From: an uncultured Clostridia bacterium
Lineage (GTDB): Bacteria > Bacillota > Clostridia > TANB77 > CAG-508
Assembly: GCA_949538735.1 (NCBI GenBank)
Contig: CATGLK010000005.1
Span: 1 to 64,000 of the forward strand
DNA length: 64,000 bases
Direction of reading: 5' to 3'
In this document: piece after piece, positions 47,601 to 56,800 of the stretch
How the letters are laid out: each line of letters begins with the position of its first letter
How positions within the stretch are numbered: the first letter of the stretch is position 1
Position numbers and translations under genes: made by a program
Notes under the pieces: model-generated
Database searches by the model: none
What the model was told of the DNA's origin: nothing
The model's input: only the letters and a program-made list of their open reading frames with translations

Positions 47601-49143
47601 CTTTATATATGAAGTTTCTTGCACCTTCTTTTCCATCTTCATATAACATATCTTCCCATACAAATCCTGATATTTTTATATACTCCTTCATGTTGTTGGC
47701 TGTTATTGTTATATTGCTTCCTATTGCTTGTATTGTTCCTTCTGCTACTTTTAGTGGTTTTTCTCTACTTACTTCTTCATATCCATTTTTTTCTGCATCT
47801 GGGTGTTTTGTTTCCCATACTATATATTTTCCTTTTTTAGTAAGTTTTTCTACCACTACTTCTCCATTTTTGTTTGTTATAAATTCTGTTGCATCTTTTA
47901 TGTTTGATACATATTGCACTTTTGTGCCATTGTTTTTTACATATCCTTTTGCTTCTTCTGAGTATAGTACTAGCCCTATTCCTTGTAGTCTCTTTTTAGT
48001 TGTTACATCTTGTTTTATAATTGTTATTTTGCTTTCAAGAACTCCTGGTAATGTTAATGGTTTATGTTTTTCAGATACATAATTTTTTAATTCCTCTCCT
48101 GTTAGTTCTTTTCCATAAAACACACTAACATTTTGAGCTCCACCACCACCCTCAGGTGATGCCAATACAATTCTAGCTCTTATAAGTTTAGTAATTGAAT
48201 ATGTCTTACTTAAATCTATTTGTTTTACAGAACTTATTTCATTTTCAGATACAATATAGAAAGTGTCTCCTTCATATTTCGCAAGTTTACTTAGTTCTTC
48301 TATATGTGTTCCATCTTTACTGCATAAAGTTGTTTCTATTGTTCCTCCTTCTCTTGTTGTTATTTTAGCTTTTTCTGATATTGTTCCTCCTTGATGTTTT
48401 AAATTATATGGTCCAATAAATGTATATCTCTTTCCACCAATTGTCTTTTGCTCTATTACTTGCTTAGCGCCTTCTCCTTCTTTAGATGTTGTGCTAAATG
48501 TTACTGTTGTTTGAGAATCTGTTAATGAATTCGCATAACTATCAGCCACTGAGAAATCATAATCACAATCACTTTTACTAGGTTTTTGGCAATTTATTCC
48601 TAATTTTCCATATTCGCCATCAAGCCAACCCCTAATGCGATTTTTATAACTAGATTTATTGGATGTCTCTCCAATCATTGTAGATTGTGCAACAAGATAG
48701 GCTCCTTTATAATACCAGCTTTTCTCTGAATCATCACTAACTTCATCATATCCAGGTGTACCTACTTTATAGCGTTTTATTTCTTCTCCTATATCTAATA
48801 CTGCAATTTCAACGTGTGATGTATCCTCACCAGATGCAGAAGCATGACCAAAGCATATTCCTCCTCTAGAGTGAATAGCTCCTTCGCCTTCTAGTTTGTC
48901 CAATCCATGTGGCACTATATATTCGCTTCCCCATGTACCTGTATGGTCTCCTATATCTGTATCTAGCCAAGCATCTCCATATATTCTCATCGCATGCCAT
49001 ATCGCACCTAGTCCTCTATTCCCTGCGCCACCACCATATTGTATGCCACAGCTTGGACAAGCAAAATCAGCTGCCACAGAAAATGTCGGAATTAAAACTA
49101 TCATCAGTATCAACACAAATATTAGTATTTTAATTTTTTTCAT
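44614..49143 (-). CDS. large SdrD/Cna-B-domain surface protein (1509 aa)
   Basis: Signal peptide (KIKILIFVLILMIVLIPTFSVAA), then a Cys-containing N-terminal domain (FACPSCGIQYGGG; ICFGHASASGED), several Cna-B/SpaA-like beta domains (GIGLVLYSEEAKGYVKNNG; GEVVVEKLTKKGKYIVWE), SdrD_B-like domains (ISGFVWEDMLYEDGKEG; TGNVFEDLPLEDLL) and NLGLVEREQPNLSVKKDL. The C terminus is TPNTGANLNYVLPI, one membrane helix and KKLFGTGQKSSN. This resembles a sortase signal with TPNTG replacing LPXTG. ATG 49143 has AAGGAGG at 10 bases and follows the 1452-residue gene by 15 bp. Confidence 0.88.
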   Translation of the reverse strand: MKKIKILIFVLILMIVLIPTFSVAADFACPSCGIQYGGGAGNRGLGAIWHAMRIYGDAWLDTDIGDHTGTWGSEYIVPHGLDKLEGEGAIHSRGGICFGHASASGEDTSHVEIAVLDIGEEIKRYKVGTPGYDEVSDDSEKSWYYKGAYLVAQSTMIGETSNKSSYKNRIRGWLDGEYGKLGINCQKPSKSDCDYDFSVADSYANSLTDSQTTVTFSTTSKEGEGAKQVIEQKTIGGKRYTFIGPYNLKHQGGTISEKAKITTREGGTIETTLCSKDGTHIEELSKLAKYEGDTFYIVSENEISSVKQIDLSKTYSITKLIRARIVLASPEGGGGAQNVSVFYGKELTGEELKNYVSEKHKPLTLPGVLESKITIIKQDVTTKKRLQGIGLVLYSEEAKGYVKNNGTKVQYVSNIKDATEFITNKNGEVVVEKLTKKGKYIVWETKHPDAEKNGYEEVSREKPLKVAEGTIQAIGSNITITANNMKEYIKISGFVWEDMLYEDGKEGARNFIYKDTSTPNDKNDKLLQNVTVKLMSTKTGEVATKTTNGEGAYQFTKVKIDKLNEYYIQFTYNGMNYKCVDLIDLKQWNTSKSAESSRRQTFNNKFKVITNNNANGDAGDISLKYDGITNHRSTLNLEGNPKYGYNGAAYPINNTADKYLINSNTRDAYNGCLDKISTADEVRKKEITEFKNINLGLVEREQPNLSVKKDLKNVKILVNGKGQIYEYDKRFSHMNESGGDGYDIGVKFANKYGSMKYTRPIYKADVMFESNDKDRELQVYLTYAIGIKNNSSNISAQINEIVDFYDKRYAENSYGAEIKVGTGLTNEAIVTNEIPFNDLGNNHNANRNEYNKMTIDTSVLGKIEKQTFKTVYIQFKLSRELVYEILGEEGTTQEPLDNVTEITSYSIFDANGAVYAGIDQNSNPGNAVPGNRDTYEADTDAAPSLRLEYNVERTITGNVFEDLPLEDLLKDGVRQGNGQLDLDESGNPKEPGIPKVKAELLRKEAKTDGTYGEWKSPTNEAGEKLYETTTDSNGAYTISDFAAGDYVIRYTWGGKEHIVDVDKKYTAQNYKATIFDEGVHTGEKWYTSKDPRYSDAKDVYDNSDKNKYTSEGIEDTRETIDADINTGLIKYDKVDDTEKVMVSQSNEMSIDIEYNPTEVYNPNPNPGQERPSEGETGENTYGVNREHKIQNVDFGIIERPRQYYELIKKIDTIKVTLQNGQVIVDAAIDNDYKVNPEETTGLTSFKPLGGTSGFPNGLVKLEMDNELMQGATVELTYSLFVKNSSEEDYVYKAFYTYGISGRPTRAEDIRNSATKITVEKIIDYLDKEWAVNESKDTYIESEWEKKTIDNLESNKAVDPRVLGKDATVKTAIKDRIILQSEKLKGNSIARGETTDSLKLTATKVLTTINNSDIELDNEAEVIQVTKTGGGSLTTSDGTKKLIPGNYVPGSGKKVEDDDDMAQTFTITPNTGANLNYVLPISVGIGALVILGVGIVWIKKLFGTGQKSSN

Positions 49144-49158
49144 ATTTACTTGTCCTCC

Positions 49159-52100
49159 TTATCCTATAATTACCTTCTTCTTTATAAAATATGTTCCAAC
49201 TCCAATTGCAACAATTGCAAACATTATTACTGAAATATATAACACTACATTTCCAGTATTTATTGATATAATAACATCTGCTCTTCCCATATCATTCTCT
49301 TTTTCATTCCTATTTGCTGGTGTTGAATTTATATCATTTAACATATATTCATTATAGTGTTTGCTGATTTCAGCCTTGTTTATAATTGTTCCTGTATTTT
49401 CTTGTGTCATAGTTTTTGTTAAAATTAATTTAACACTTTTTGTTTCTCCTGGTAATATTTCTTGGTTTGCTAATTCTGTTGTATATACATTACCTTTTTC
49501 GCCTTGTGTCCAATTTGAATTTTGGTTCTTATCAAATTTTAAATCATTTGGTAAATAATCTACAATCTCACGTGCATACCCAGGAACATCTCCCTCATTT
49601 GAAATTTCTATCTCATATTCTATTGTTACAATAGTACCTTTTATCCTACTTGCCGCTATTTCTGCTTTAGCAAGTTGTGACTTGTCATATGTAATTGTTC
49701 TTGTTTCCTTATTATTTTGTATTGTAATTTTGCTAACATATTTGCTTAATTTTAAATCGAATTTTTCTATTTCGATAAAACCTGCATCTATATTAGTTAG
49801 ATTATTATCCTTAATTTCTAATTCTTTTGTTTTTGCACATTGTACTTCTTTTCCGTCTATTTTAATTTTAGTATTTATTACATCTGAGTTTTGATTTTCG
49901 CTTATTCCGTCTTTTTGATATTGTGTTACAGCATATTTTTTAACATCATATATAAATATTACACTATACTTGCCATTTTTTAAGTTATTGAATTCATATT
50001 CTCCATTTTGATTTGTAGTTGTCTCTAAGTCTCTTCCATTTTTATCTTGTGCAACAGTATGGTCTGTTTCATCTAAAAGCATAACTTCAATATTCGGTAA
50101 TATTGGTTCATTACTTTCTTTGTTTCCATTTTTATTTGAATCTAAAAAGGCTAGTCCTTTTATACTATTAGTATCTGTTTTATCCTCTGTATTTGAACCT
50201 GGGTTTGTACTCTCTTTTCCTTCTATAATAAATTCTATAGTATCTGCTTCTATTGTCAATCCTGAAGAAATGAAACTTACTTTATTGGTTATTTTATTTC
50301 CATCAACTTTCTTACTTTCTAATGTTGTATCTATTATTATTTTTACTTTATCATTTGGTTCCATTGCTATTGATTTAGAAAATATATTGTCTATTGTTTC
50401 TTCTGTTTCATTCTCATTATGAATTATTTTTACATTGTTTGTGTTTAAACCTAATTGAATAATATCTGTAACATATACATTAGCAGGCACAACACCCTTG
50501 TTTTCCATTTCTATAATAAATTTTATATTGTCTTTGTCTTTTACTATATTACCTTCTATATTTGTTGTCTGTTTTGCAACAATTTGTGCTTCTCCTTGTA
50601 AAATTTTTCTTTCAATTTCATTTGACGTATAAGTTGTATTGTCGCTTGTGGCTGTAAAATATTCTAAAATATCTACTTCTTTTTCTTGCGCTGGTATACT
50701 ATTTGTTGGTAATGCTATTAAGATTTTTGTATCTTTTCCTGCCTCTAGCTTAGGAATTCTGAATTTAGCTATATTGTCTTTGTATTCTATAAATTCACAA
50801 CCTAATTCTTCGTCTACTGTAGTATGTTTTACTAAGAAGTCTGCTTTATCTGATACAGGCAATTCAACATTTATATCTGTTAAATCTTCATTAGATATGT
50901 TTTTTATTGTTAGTTCCATTCTAAATAATTCTTTAGAATATCTTTGTTCATTTTCTGGATCTGCATATAGTAAATTTAATTTTAATTTTCCTTGCTCAAT
51001 TTTATTTGTAATATTATTTATTATTAGTTTTTCTTCTCCATTAACATTTACTTTAATTTCACCAGTTAAATCAGCAGTTTCTTCAGCTATTTCTTTTGCA
51101 GAAACTTGATAATTAACCTCTCTTGTTTCTCCTGCTTTTAATTCTCCTATTTCTATTATTTTTGAAGTTAAACTTTCGTCTTCTACTAATTTAACTTTAT
51201 CCATTATTTCCCCATTAACATTATCTTGGTATGTAATATAATTATAATAAATTGCATTAGTATTAGTAGCCTCAAGAGTTACATTTTGCATAGTTTCATT
51301 AGTATTATTAGTAACTTTAAGAATATACTTAATACCTTGACCCTCTAAAACAGTATCCCCTTCTTGTAGGTACTTATCTCCTGTTCTTGCTAAAACAGAA
51401 ATTGATAAATCTTCCACTTCTTCATTAAGAGCAACCGCTTGAGCAACACCTTGTTGTTCATTTGGCATAACTTCCATAGCAGAAGCTTGTTCTTCACTTG
51501 CAACTATTTCTTCAGGTTTTGCAGTTATTGTAATTGGCACATCATAAGTAAATTGCACATTATCAGAATTTTCATTTGAATACAACAATTGTATTATTTC
51601 ATCTTTTGTTTCAGTTGTGTTTTCTACATCTATATCTCCAAGTAAAACCATTTGAATTCCGCCAGCTGTACCTTTTGCAAAACTTACTTGTTCTCCCTCC
51701 AAATTAATTCTTATTACTTTTTTGTTATCTTCTCTTGTAGTCATTCCTATTTTAGTAATTTGAACTTCATTTTCAAAGTTCAATTGTGCTGTTTTCTTTA
51801 CATCAATATTTAGTTCTTGTGGTAACACAATGTCAACAACTGGATTTTTGTACAAATCATATTTATCACTATCACTTAATAGTGTTACTAAAAATTGTAC
51901 ATCTTGATTTCTTTGTGCTGCTGATAAGTTTGTGTTGCTTATTTCCATTTTAGCTTCTGTTACAGTATCATTTAAAATCATCTCTGTTTTGCTTTCAGCT
52001 GTATTTTCTCCATTTGCTACATTACAATTTAAAACTATTTTATTAAATGATTTCAATTGGTCTTTTGTATATCCTGTATTTCCTTTTATTGCTCTCGTAT

Positions 52101-53517
52101 TTTGTATTGTAATATTTCCTTCTTCTTGTGGCTTTGATGTGATTATTTTAATGTAATTTATTTCTGTATCGTAATTTACTGTGATGTTTCCTGCTTTGTC
52201 ACTTTCTGTTACATTTGATATGTTTGCAATTTCATTGTTTTGGCTATCTACAATTTTTAGTTCATAAGCTTGTCCAAATATTTTTTCTAAATCATTTTTA
52301 TTTATTGTTGTTGATTTATAAATCATATTTGTTGTAGCATCATATTCATTATTGTTTTGGTCTACAAATATTTCGTTTTGGTTATTTATTTCTATTGTTT
52401 CTATTTCAGATGCTTTTGATATTTTTATTGTATTGCTTTCCGCAAATGTCGTTTCATCATTTGAGTTTGCATACATATATCCTTTGTTTAAGTTTTTTGT
52501 TGCTTCTTTTGTTACTTCTACTAAATTCCCTTTTGCTTCTACTTCTACTGTTTCCTGGCTTTCTTTTGCTATTACATCTGATTTTGTATATAACTTCATT
52601 TCAACTGTTGTTTCTAAATTGAATGTTCTTGGTTCTGCTGTTTCTTCTGTTTCATATGTATATATAACATTATATTCGTTTATAAAATTTCCCCATTCAA
52701 TTTCGCCATTCTCATTTGGGTTTTTAATATTGATTATTTCTAACATTCCATCTTGTTCGTCATAGTTTATACCTTCGCGTAATTTCTCTCCATTTGCTAT
52801 TACTACTACATCTTTTGGATATATCCCATTTATTTCTTGGGCTTTTGTTGTTATCTTTTCTGCTTGTCTTGGCAATATGTTGTCTTGTACTCCTGTACAA
52901 ATATTTTGTTGTATTAATAGTCCCCCTTCACTCAAGTTCATATATTTTTCAATGTTTTGGATAAATGCTGTTTCTGGCATTTCTGTCCAATTTAGTCTTA
53001 TTGTTCTTTGTGCATTTACTGTCTCTTCTATTTCGTTTATATATGTTCCTGTTAATGTTACTGGAACATCTTTATTAAAGTAGTCTTGTGTAAAACTGCT
53101 TGCTTGTTTAAATTCTATTGGTATTTCTATTGTTACGTCATTTGAGTATACTATAGAATTTAATTCTATTTCATTGGTTTCAGTACTTATTTGTTTTATA
53201 TATTCGCTTTCTACTCCTTCTGTAATAATATTAAAGTTTGTGTTGTCTATGTTTATTTTGGCATCTCTTAATACTCCTTGGTTATTAACTTTAACATTTA
53301 AAACCAAGGTTTCTCTTTCTGATATATTTGCTTGTTTCTCATACTTGTTGCCTTCTTCTGTTTTTAGATATGCATCATATTTTACATTTTTTATATTGGT
53401 GTCTTCGTTGTGTAACTCTAATGCATTTGCTATTGTTTCTCCTAAAATTACAATGTGTGCTGAAAGTAATAAAATTATTAAACTAAAAATAGTTATTTTT
53501 CTAATTGCTTTTTTCAT
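49159..53517 (-). CDS. large DUF11/SdrD-like surface protein (1452 aa)
   Basis: Signal peptide (ITIFSLIILLLSAHIVILG), followed by long beta-rich regions with DUF11-like motifs (LKVTNNTNETMQNVTLEATN; LTIKNISNEDLTDINVELP), one SdrD_B domain near residue 1130 (IKGLAFLDSNKNGNKESNEP) and a last DUF11-like domain (FDLKLSKYVSKITIQNNKE). It ends in ADVIISINTGNVVLYISVIM, a membrane helix and KKKVIIG. ATG 53517 has GGGAG at 5 bases. It is first in an operon with the 1509-residue protein. The two correspond to the two halves of the 2430-residue protein further upstream, indicating locus duplication. Confidence 0.88.
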   Translation of the reverse strand: MKKAIRKITIFSLIILLLSAHIVILGETIANALELHNEDTNIKNVKYDAYLKTEEGNKYEKQANISERETLVLNVKVNNQGVLRDAKINIDNTNFNIITEGVESEYIKQISTETNEIELNSIVYSNDVTIEIPIEFKQASSFTQDYFNKDVPVTLTGTYINEIEETVNAQRTIRLNWTEMPETAFIQNIEKYMNLSEGGLLIQQNICTGVQDNILPRQAEKITTKAQEINGIYPKDVVVIANGEKLREGINYDEQDGMLEIINIKNPNENGEIEWGNFINEYNVIYTYETEETAEPRTFNLETTVEMKLYTKSDVIAKESQETVEVEAKGNLVEVTKEATKNLNKGYMYANSNDETTFAESNTIKISKASEIETIEINNQNEIFVDQNNNEYDATTNMIYKSTTINKNDLEKIFGQAYELKIVDSQNNEIANISNVTESDKAGNITVNYDTEINYIKIITSKPQEEGNITIQNTRAIKGNTGYTKDQLKSFNKIVLNCNVANGENTAESKTEMILNDTVTEAKMEISNTNLSAAQRNQDVQFLVTLLSDSDKYDLYKNPVVDIVLPQELNIDVKKTAQLNFENEVQITKIGMTTREDNKKVIRINLEGEQVSFAKGTAGGIQMVLLGDIDVENTTETKDEIIQLLYSNENSDNVQFTYDVPITITAKPEEIVASEEQASAMEVMPNEQQGVAQAVALNEEVEDLSISVLARTGDKYLQEGDTVLEGQGIKYILKVTNNTNETMQNVTLEATNTNAIYYNYITYQDNVNGEIMDKVKLVEDESLTSKIIEIGELKAGETREVNYQVSAKEIAEETADLTGEIKVNVNGEEKLIINNITNKIEQGKLKLNLLYADPENEQRYSKELFRMELTIKNISNEDLTDINVELPVSDKADFLVKHTTVDEELGCEFIEYKDNIAKFRIPKLEAGKDTKILIALPTNSIPAQEKEVDILEYFTATSDNTTYTSNEIERKILQGEAQIVAKQTTNIEGNIVKDKDNIKFIIEMENKGVVPANVYVTDIIQLGLNTNNVKIIHNENETEETIDNIFSKSIAMEPNDKVKIIIDTTLESKKVDGNKITNKVSFISSGLTIEADTIEFIIEGKESTNPGSNTEDKTDTNSIKGLAFLDSNKNGNKESNEPILPNIEVMLLDETDHTVAQDKNGRDLETTTNQNGEYEFNNLKNGKYSVIFIYDVKKYAVTQYQKDGISENQNSDVINTKIKIDGKEVQCAKTKELEIKDNNLTNIDAGFIEIEKFDLKLSKYVSKITIQNNKETRTITYDKSQLAKAEIAASRIKGTIVTIEYEIEISNEGDVPGYAREIVDYLPNDLKFDKNQNSNWTQGEKGNVYTTELANQEILPGETKSVKLILTKTMTQENTGTIINKAEISKHYNEYMLNDINSTPANRNEKENDMGRADVIISINTGNVVLYISVIMFAIVAIGVGTYFIKKKVIIG

Positions 53518-53555
53518 TGAAACTCCCCCAACTTGTTAATATTTTCCCACTATTA

Positions 53556-53583
53556 ATGATACATCATCTTTTTATTTTTTCAA
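53556..53583 (-). promoter_or_regulatory. promoter of the 1452/1509-residue surface operon
   Basis: On the minus strand TTGAAA (53583-53578), 16-bp spacer, TATCAT (53561-53556). The promoter of the paralogous locus (61234-61261) has identical hexamers and spacing. Confidence 0.7.
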
Positions 53584-53707
53584 TACCACTATTTCCCTAT
53601 ATATGTAATTAATGTCAAAAAGTCTTACGGATTGCGATATCACAGTTTACATAGTAATCATATTACTTTTTTATTACATTTTTGTGTCATTTTTTTGGTA
53701 TTTTGGC

Positions 53708-53825
53708 TGCCATTGGGGACGGTTCTTTTTGGCAGATTTCTGCCACTGGGGACGGACCTTTTTGGCATAAAATTGCCAAAAAGGTCCGTCCCCAGTGGCA
53801 ATAAGGTCCGTCCCCGTTGGCATAA
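53708..53825. repeat. palindromic repeats after the 2430-residue gene
   Basis: Includes a 27-bp-arm palindrome CCACTGGGGACGGACC...GGTCCGTCCCCAGTGG around 53741-53800 with a 6-base centre, flanked by single units. Nearly the same series occurs at 44430-44535. Confidence 0.8.
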
Positions 53826-53826
53826 A

Positions 53827-53854
53827 AAGAACGAGATAAGTTTATCTCGTTCTT
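53827..53854 (-). terminator. terminator of the 2430-residue surface protein gene
   Basis: A perfect 13-bp stem AAGAACGAGATAA / TTATCTCGTTCTT with a 2-base centre, T-run on the minus strand. Confidence 0.85.
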
Positions 53855-53898
53855 CAATCTTTTGTATTCAAAACTTTTTTGGCCTGTCCCAAAAAATC

Positions 53899-56800
53899 TT
53901 ATTCAGTTTTCTTTTTGCCCATTCTCAATAGTTTTATAATCATAATTATTCCTAATGCTAGGATTACTAAAGCTCCTACTCCTATTGATATTGGTAATGC
54001 GTAATTTAGGTCTTCACCTGTATTTGGTGTAATAAAGAATGTCTCTGATTTGTCGTCATCTGGTTCTATTTGCCATCCTGAGCCTGGTACAAAGTTTCCT
54101 GGAATTATTCTTTTTCTTTCGTTAGTATTTGGTTTTGTCTCTTTTCCTTCCACTAAAGTCTTTCTTTCAATATTTTCTTCTGGTACTCCTCCACCTGGTC
54201 TTTGTATTTCTATAATTTCTGTTTCGTTTGCTAGTACAACATCTGTTGAGTCTATTGTTGTTAGGACTTTTGTTGCTACTAGTGTTAGTCTTTTGTCTTC
54301 TTTTGTTGTGCCATATTCTTTTAAAGAATTATCTTGTGTTCCTGTTCTTGACGTTGGGTCATTTGGCACTAATGAAATTCCGTCTCTTGATAATTTGTCT
54401 GTATATAGTATTATTCTGTCTTTTAGTTCACTATCTTGTTTTGTATATACGTCTGGATTTACTGGGAATTCGTCTTCGCTGTCTTTTCCCGCTTGTAATG
54501 CTTCTTGGCTCTTTTTCTTCCATGTTTCGCCATTTATTGTGTCATCAACTGCCCATTCTTTGTCTAAGTAGTCTATTACTTTTGAAGGTGTTATTCTTAT
54601 TACATCTTTTTTGTAGTTTGTTGTTGCATTTGTTCCGTGTTCATAGAAGTCTTGGTTTGCATAGTCTAGTTCACTTGTGTTTTCTATGTTTACTTTGTAT
54701 GTTATTTCAAGTGTTGAACCTTGTATTACTTCGTTGTCTATTTCTAGCTCGATACTTCCGTTTGGATATCCAGCTTCATTGCTTTTTCCTGTTAAGAAAC
54801 GACTGCCTACTCGTGGTAATGGTTTTAGGAAGTTTGTTACTCCTTCTAATCCCATTGAATATTGTATTCTTCCATCAGTGCCTATTCCTGCTGGTTTTAT
54901 TATTACATCTGCGTCCACAAGTACTTGTCCATTTGGCAATGTTACTTTTACGTGGTCAATGTTTTTAGTTAGTTTATAGTTTTGTAGTGGTCTTTCTACT
55001 ATACCAAAGTCTATGTTTGTAACATCATATTTGTATTCGTCTCCAAATACTGATGTACTTATAACGTCTGCGTATTCTACTCCTATTGGTATTTCTGGTG
55101 TTGCAGATGTCATTGAATTTGTTTTTATTCCATCAGTTTCAGTGTTATATCTAAATGTAGATATTTCGCTGTCTATTTGTTTTCTTGTTTCATAGTTGTC
55201 TTTTGCATCTGATAATCTATTGTTTTCTCTATACCAGTAGTATTTTTCTGCTCTTTCTTCATTTCCGTAGGTTGTTGCATTTTGTTTATGTGCGCCTTCA
55301 TCAAATATTGTTGCTTTGTAGTTCTGCACTAGTATACTAGGGTGTATTGCACTTGTTCCGTGTTTGTTATAATTACTGTTTTCCCATTTATATGTTACTT
55401 GGTAATCTCCTGCTGCAAAATCTTCAAATTGGAATGTTCCGTCGTCATCTTTTGTTTCTTCTGCTCCTGTTTCTTTTATGGTTTTCCATTTGCCCATATC
55501 GTCGTAATCTCTTCTTTGAAGTTGTACTACTACTCCTTTTAATGGTCTATCTCCTTCACTTGTATTATAGCTTCCGTTACCTTGTCTTATGTTGTTATTT
55601 AAGTTTGCTTTATCCTCATATGCCAATCCATTTATTGTTCTGTTATTTTTAGCTACTGCTAATTTTACTGCTGGTGAATAGTCTGTATCATCTTCATATG
55701 TTGTGTCATCTCCTGGTTTACAGTTTTCTGGGTTTGAGTTTTGGTCAATTCCTGCATATACTGCTCCAGTCTGGTCTTGTATACTGTATGATTTTATTTC
55801 TACAATATTTTTTAGTAACTTATTCTCTGGTGCTTCTATTCCATTTCTTATGTTCTTTATGTCTCCATCACATAGAATTTCTACGACTGCTTCTTTATTT
55901 AATTTGAATTGAACATATACATAGTCCTTGCAAGCACTTTGTTTTTCAATATATCCAAGTTTTGAAGTGTCTATTACTATTTTGTTGTATCCGTTTACAC
56001 TGGTTCCGAATTCTGTTATTTTTATTTCTTTATTCGGATCAGGGTTTGTTGGGTCTGCAACATCACTTAGTTGAGTTCCAACTTTTATTTCTTCTTTAAT
56101 ATATCTTGAGTCATAGTAATCTACTATTTCATTTATTTGCGCTTTAAGGTTAGCAGAATTGTTATTTAGTATTATTTTATATGTTAAATATACTTCTAAT
56201 TCCCTATTCTTATCTGCACTTTCAAATTCAACATCTGCTTTGTAAATTGCTCTTGTATATGGTTGTGCACCACGCCTATTTTCGAATTTAACACCAACAT
56301 TAAATCCACCTTGGTAATCACCTGCATTTAAGTATCTTGATTCATATTTATAAATATGGTTATATCCATTTATTTTGATTTTTACGTTGTCTAGTTGTTT
56401 TCCATATTCAGCTTGATTTGTTTTTTCATTATATTTACCATTTATTCCAAGGTCTGGTTGCTCTCTTTCATATAGTCCCAAATTTACATTGTTTATTACT
56501 TTGATGTCTTTTTCTCTTATCTCTTGTTTTGATTTTATTTGGTCTAATCCACCATTGTATGCTTTTCTTGTGTTTGTTGTTTCTTTTCCTTCTGATTTAT
56601 TATTTGGACTCATTAAATATTGGTCTTTTGTGTAGTTTATTGGGAACCTTGCTCCTGAATATCCGTATTTTGGATTTCCTTCAAAGTTTAATGTGCTTAC
56701 ACGGTTTGCAAAATCATATGACATCTCTAATTCTCCAACATCACCTTTTGCTTTGTTGTTTTCAATTACTTGATATTTGTTATTAAAGAATGTTCTTGAG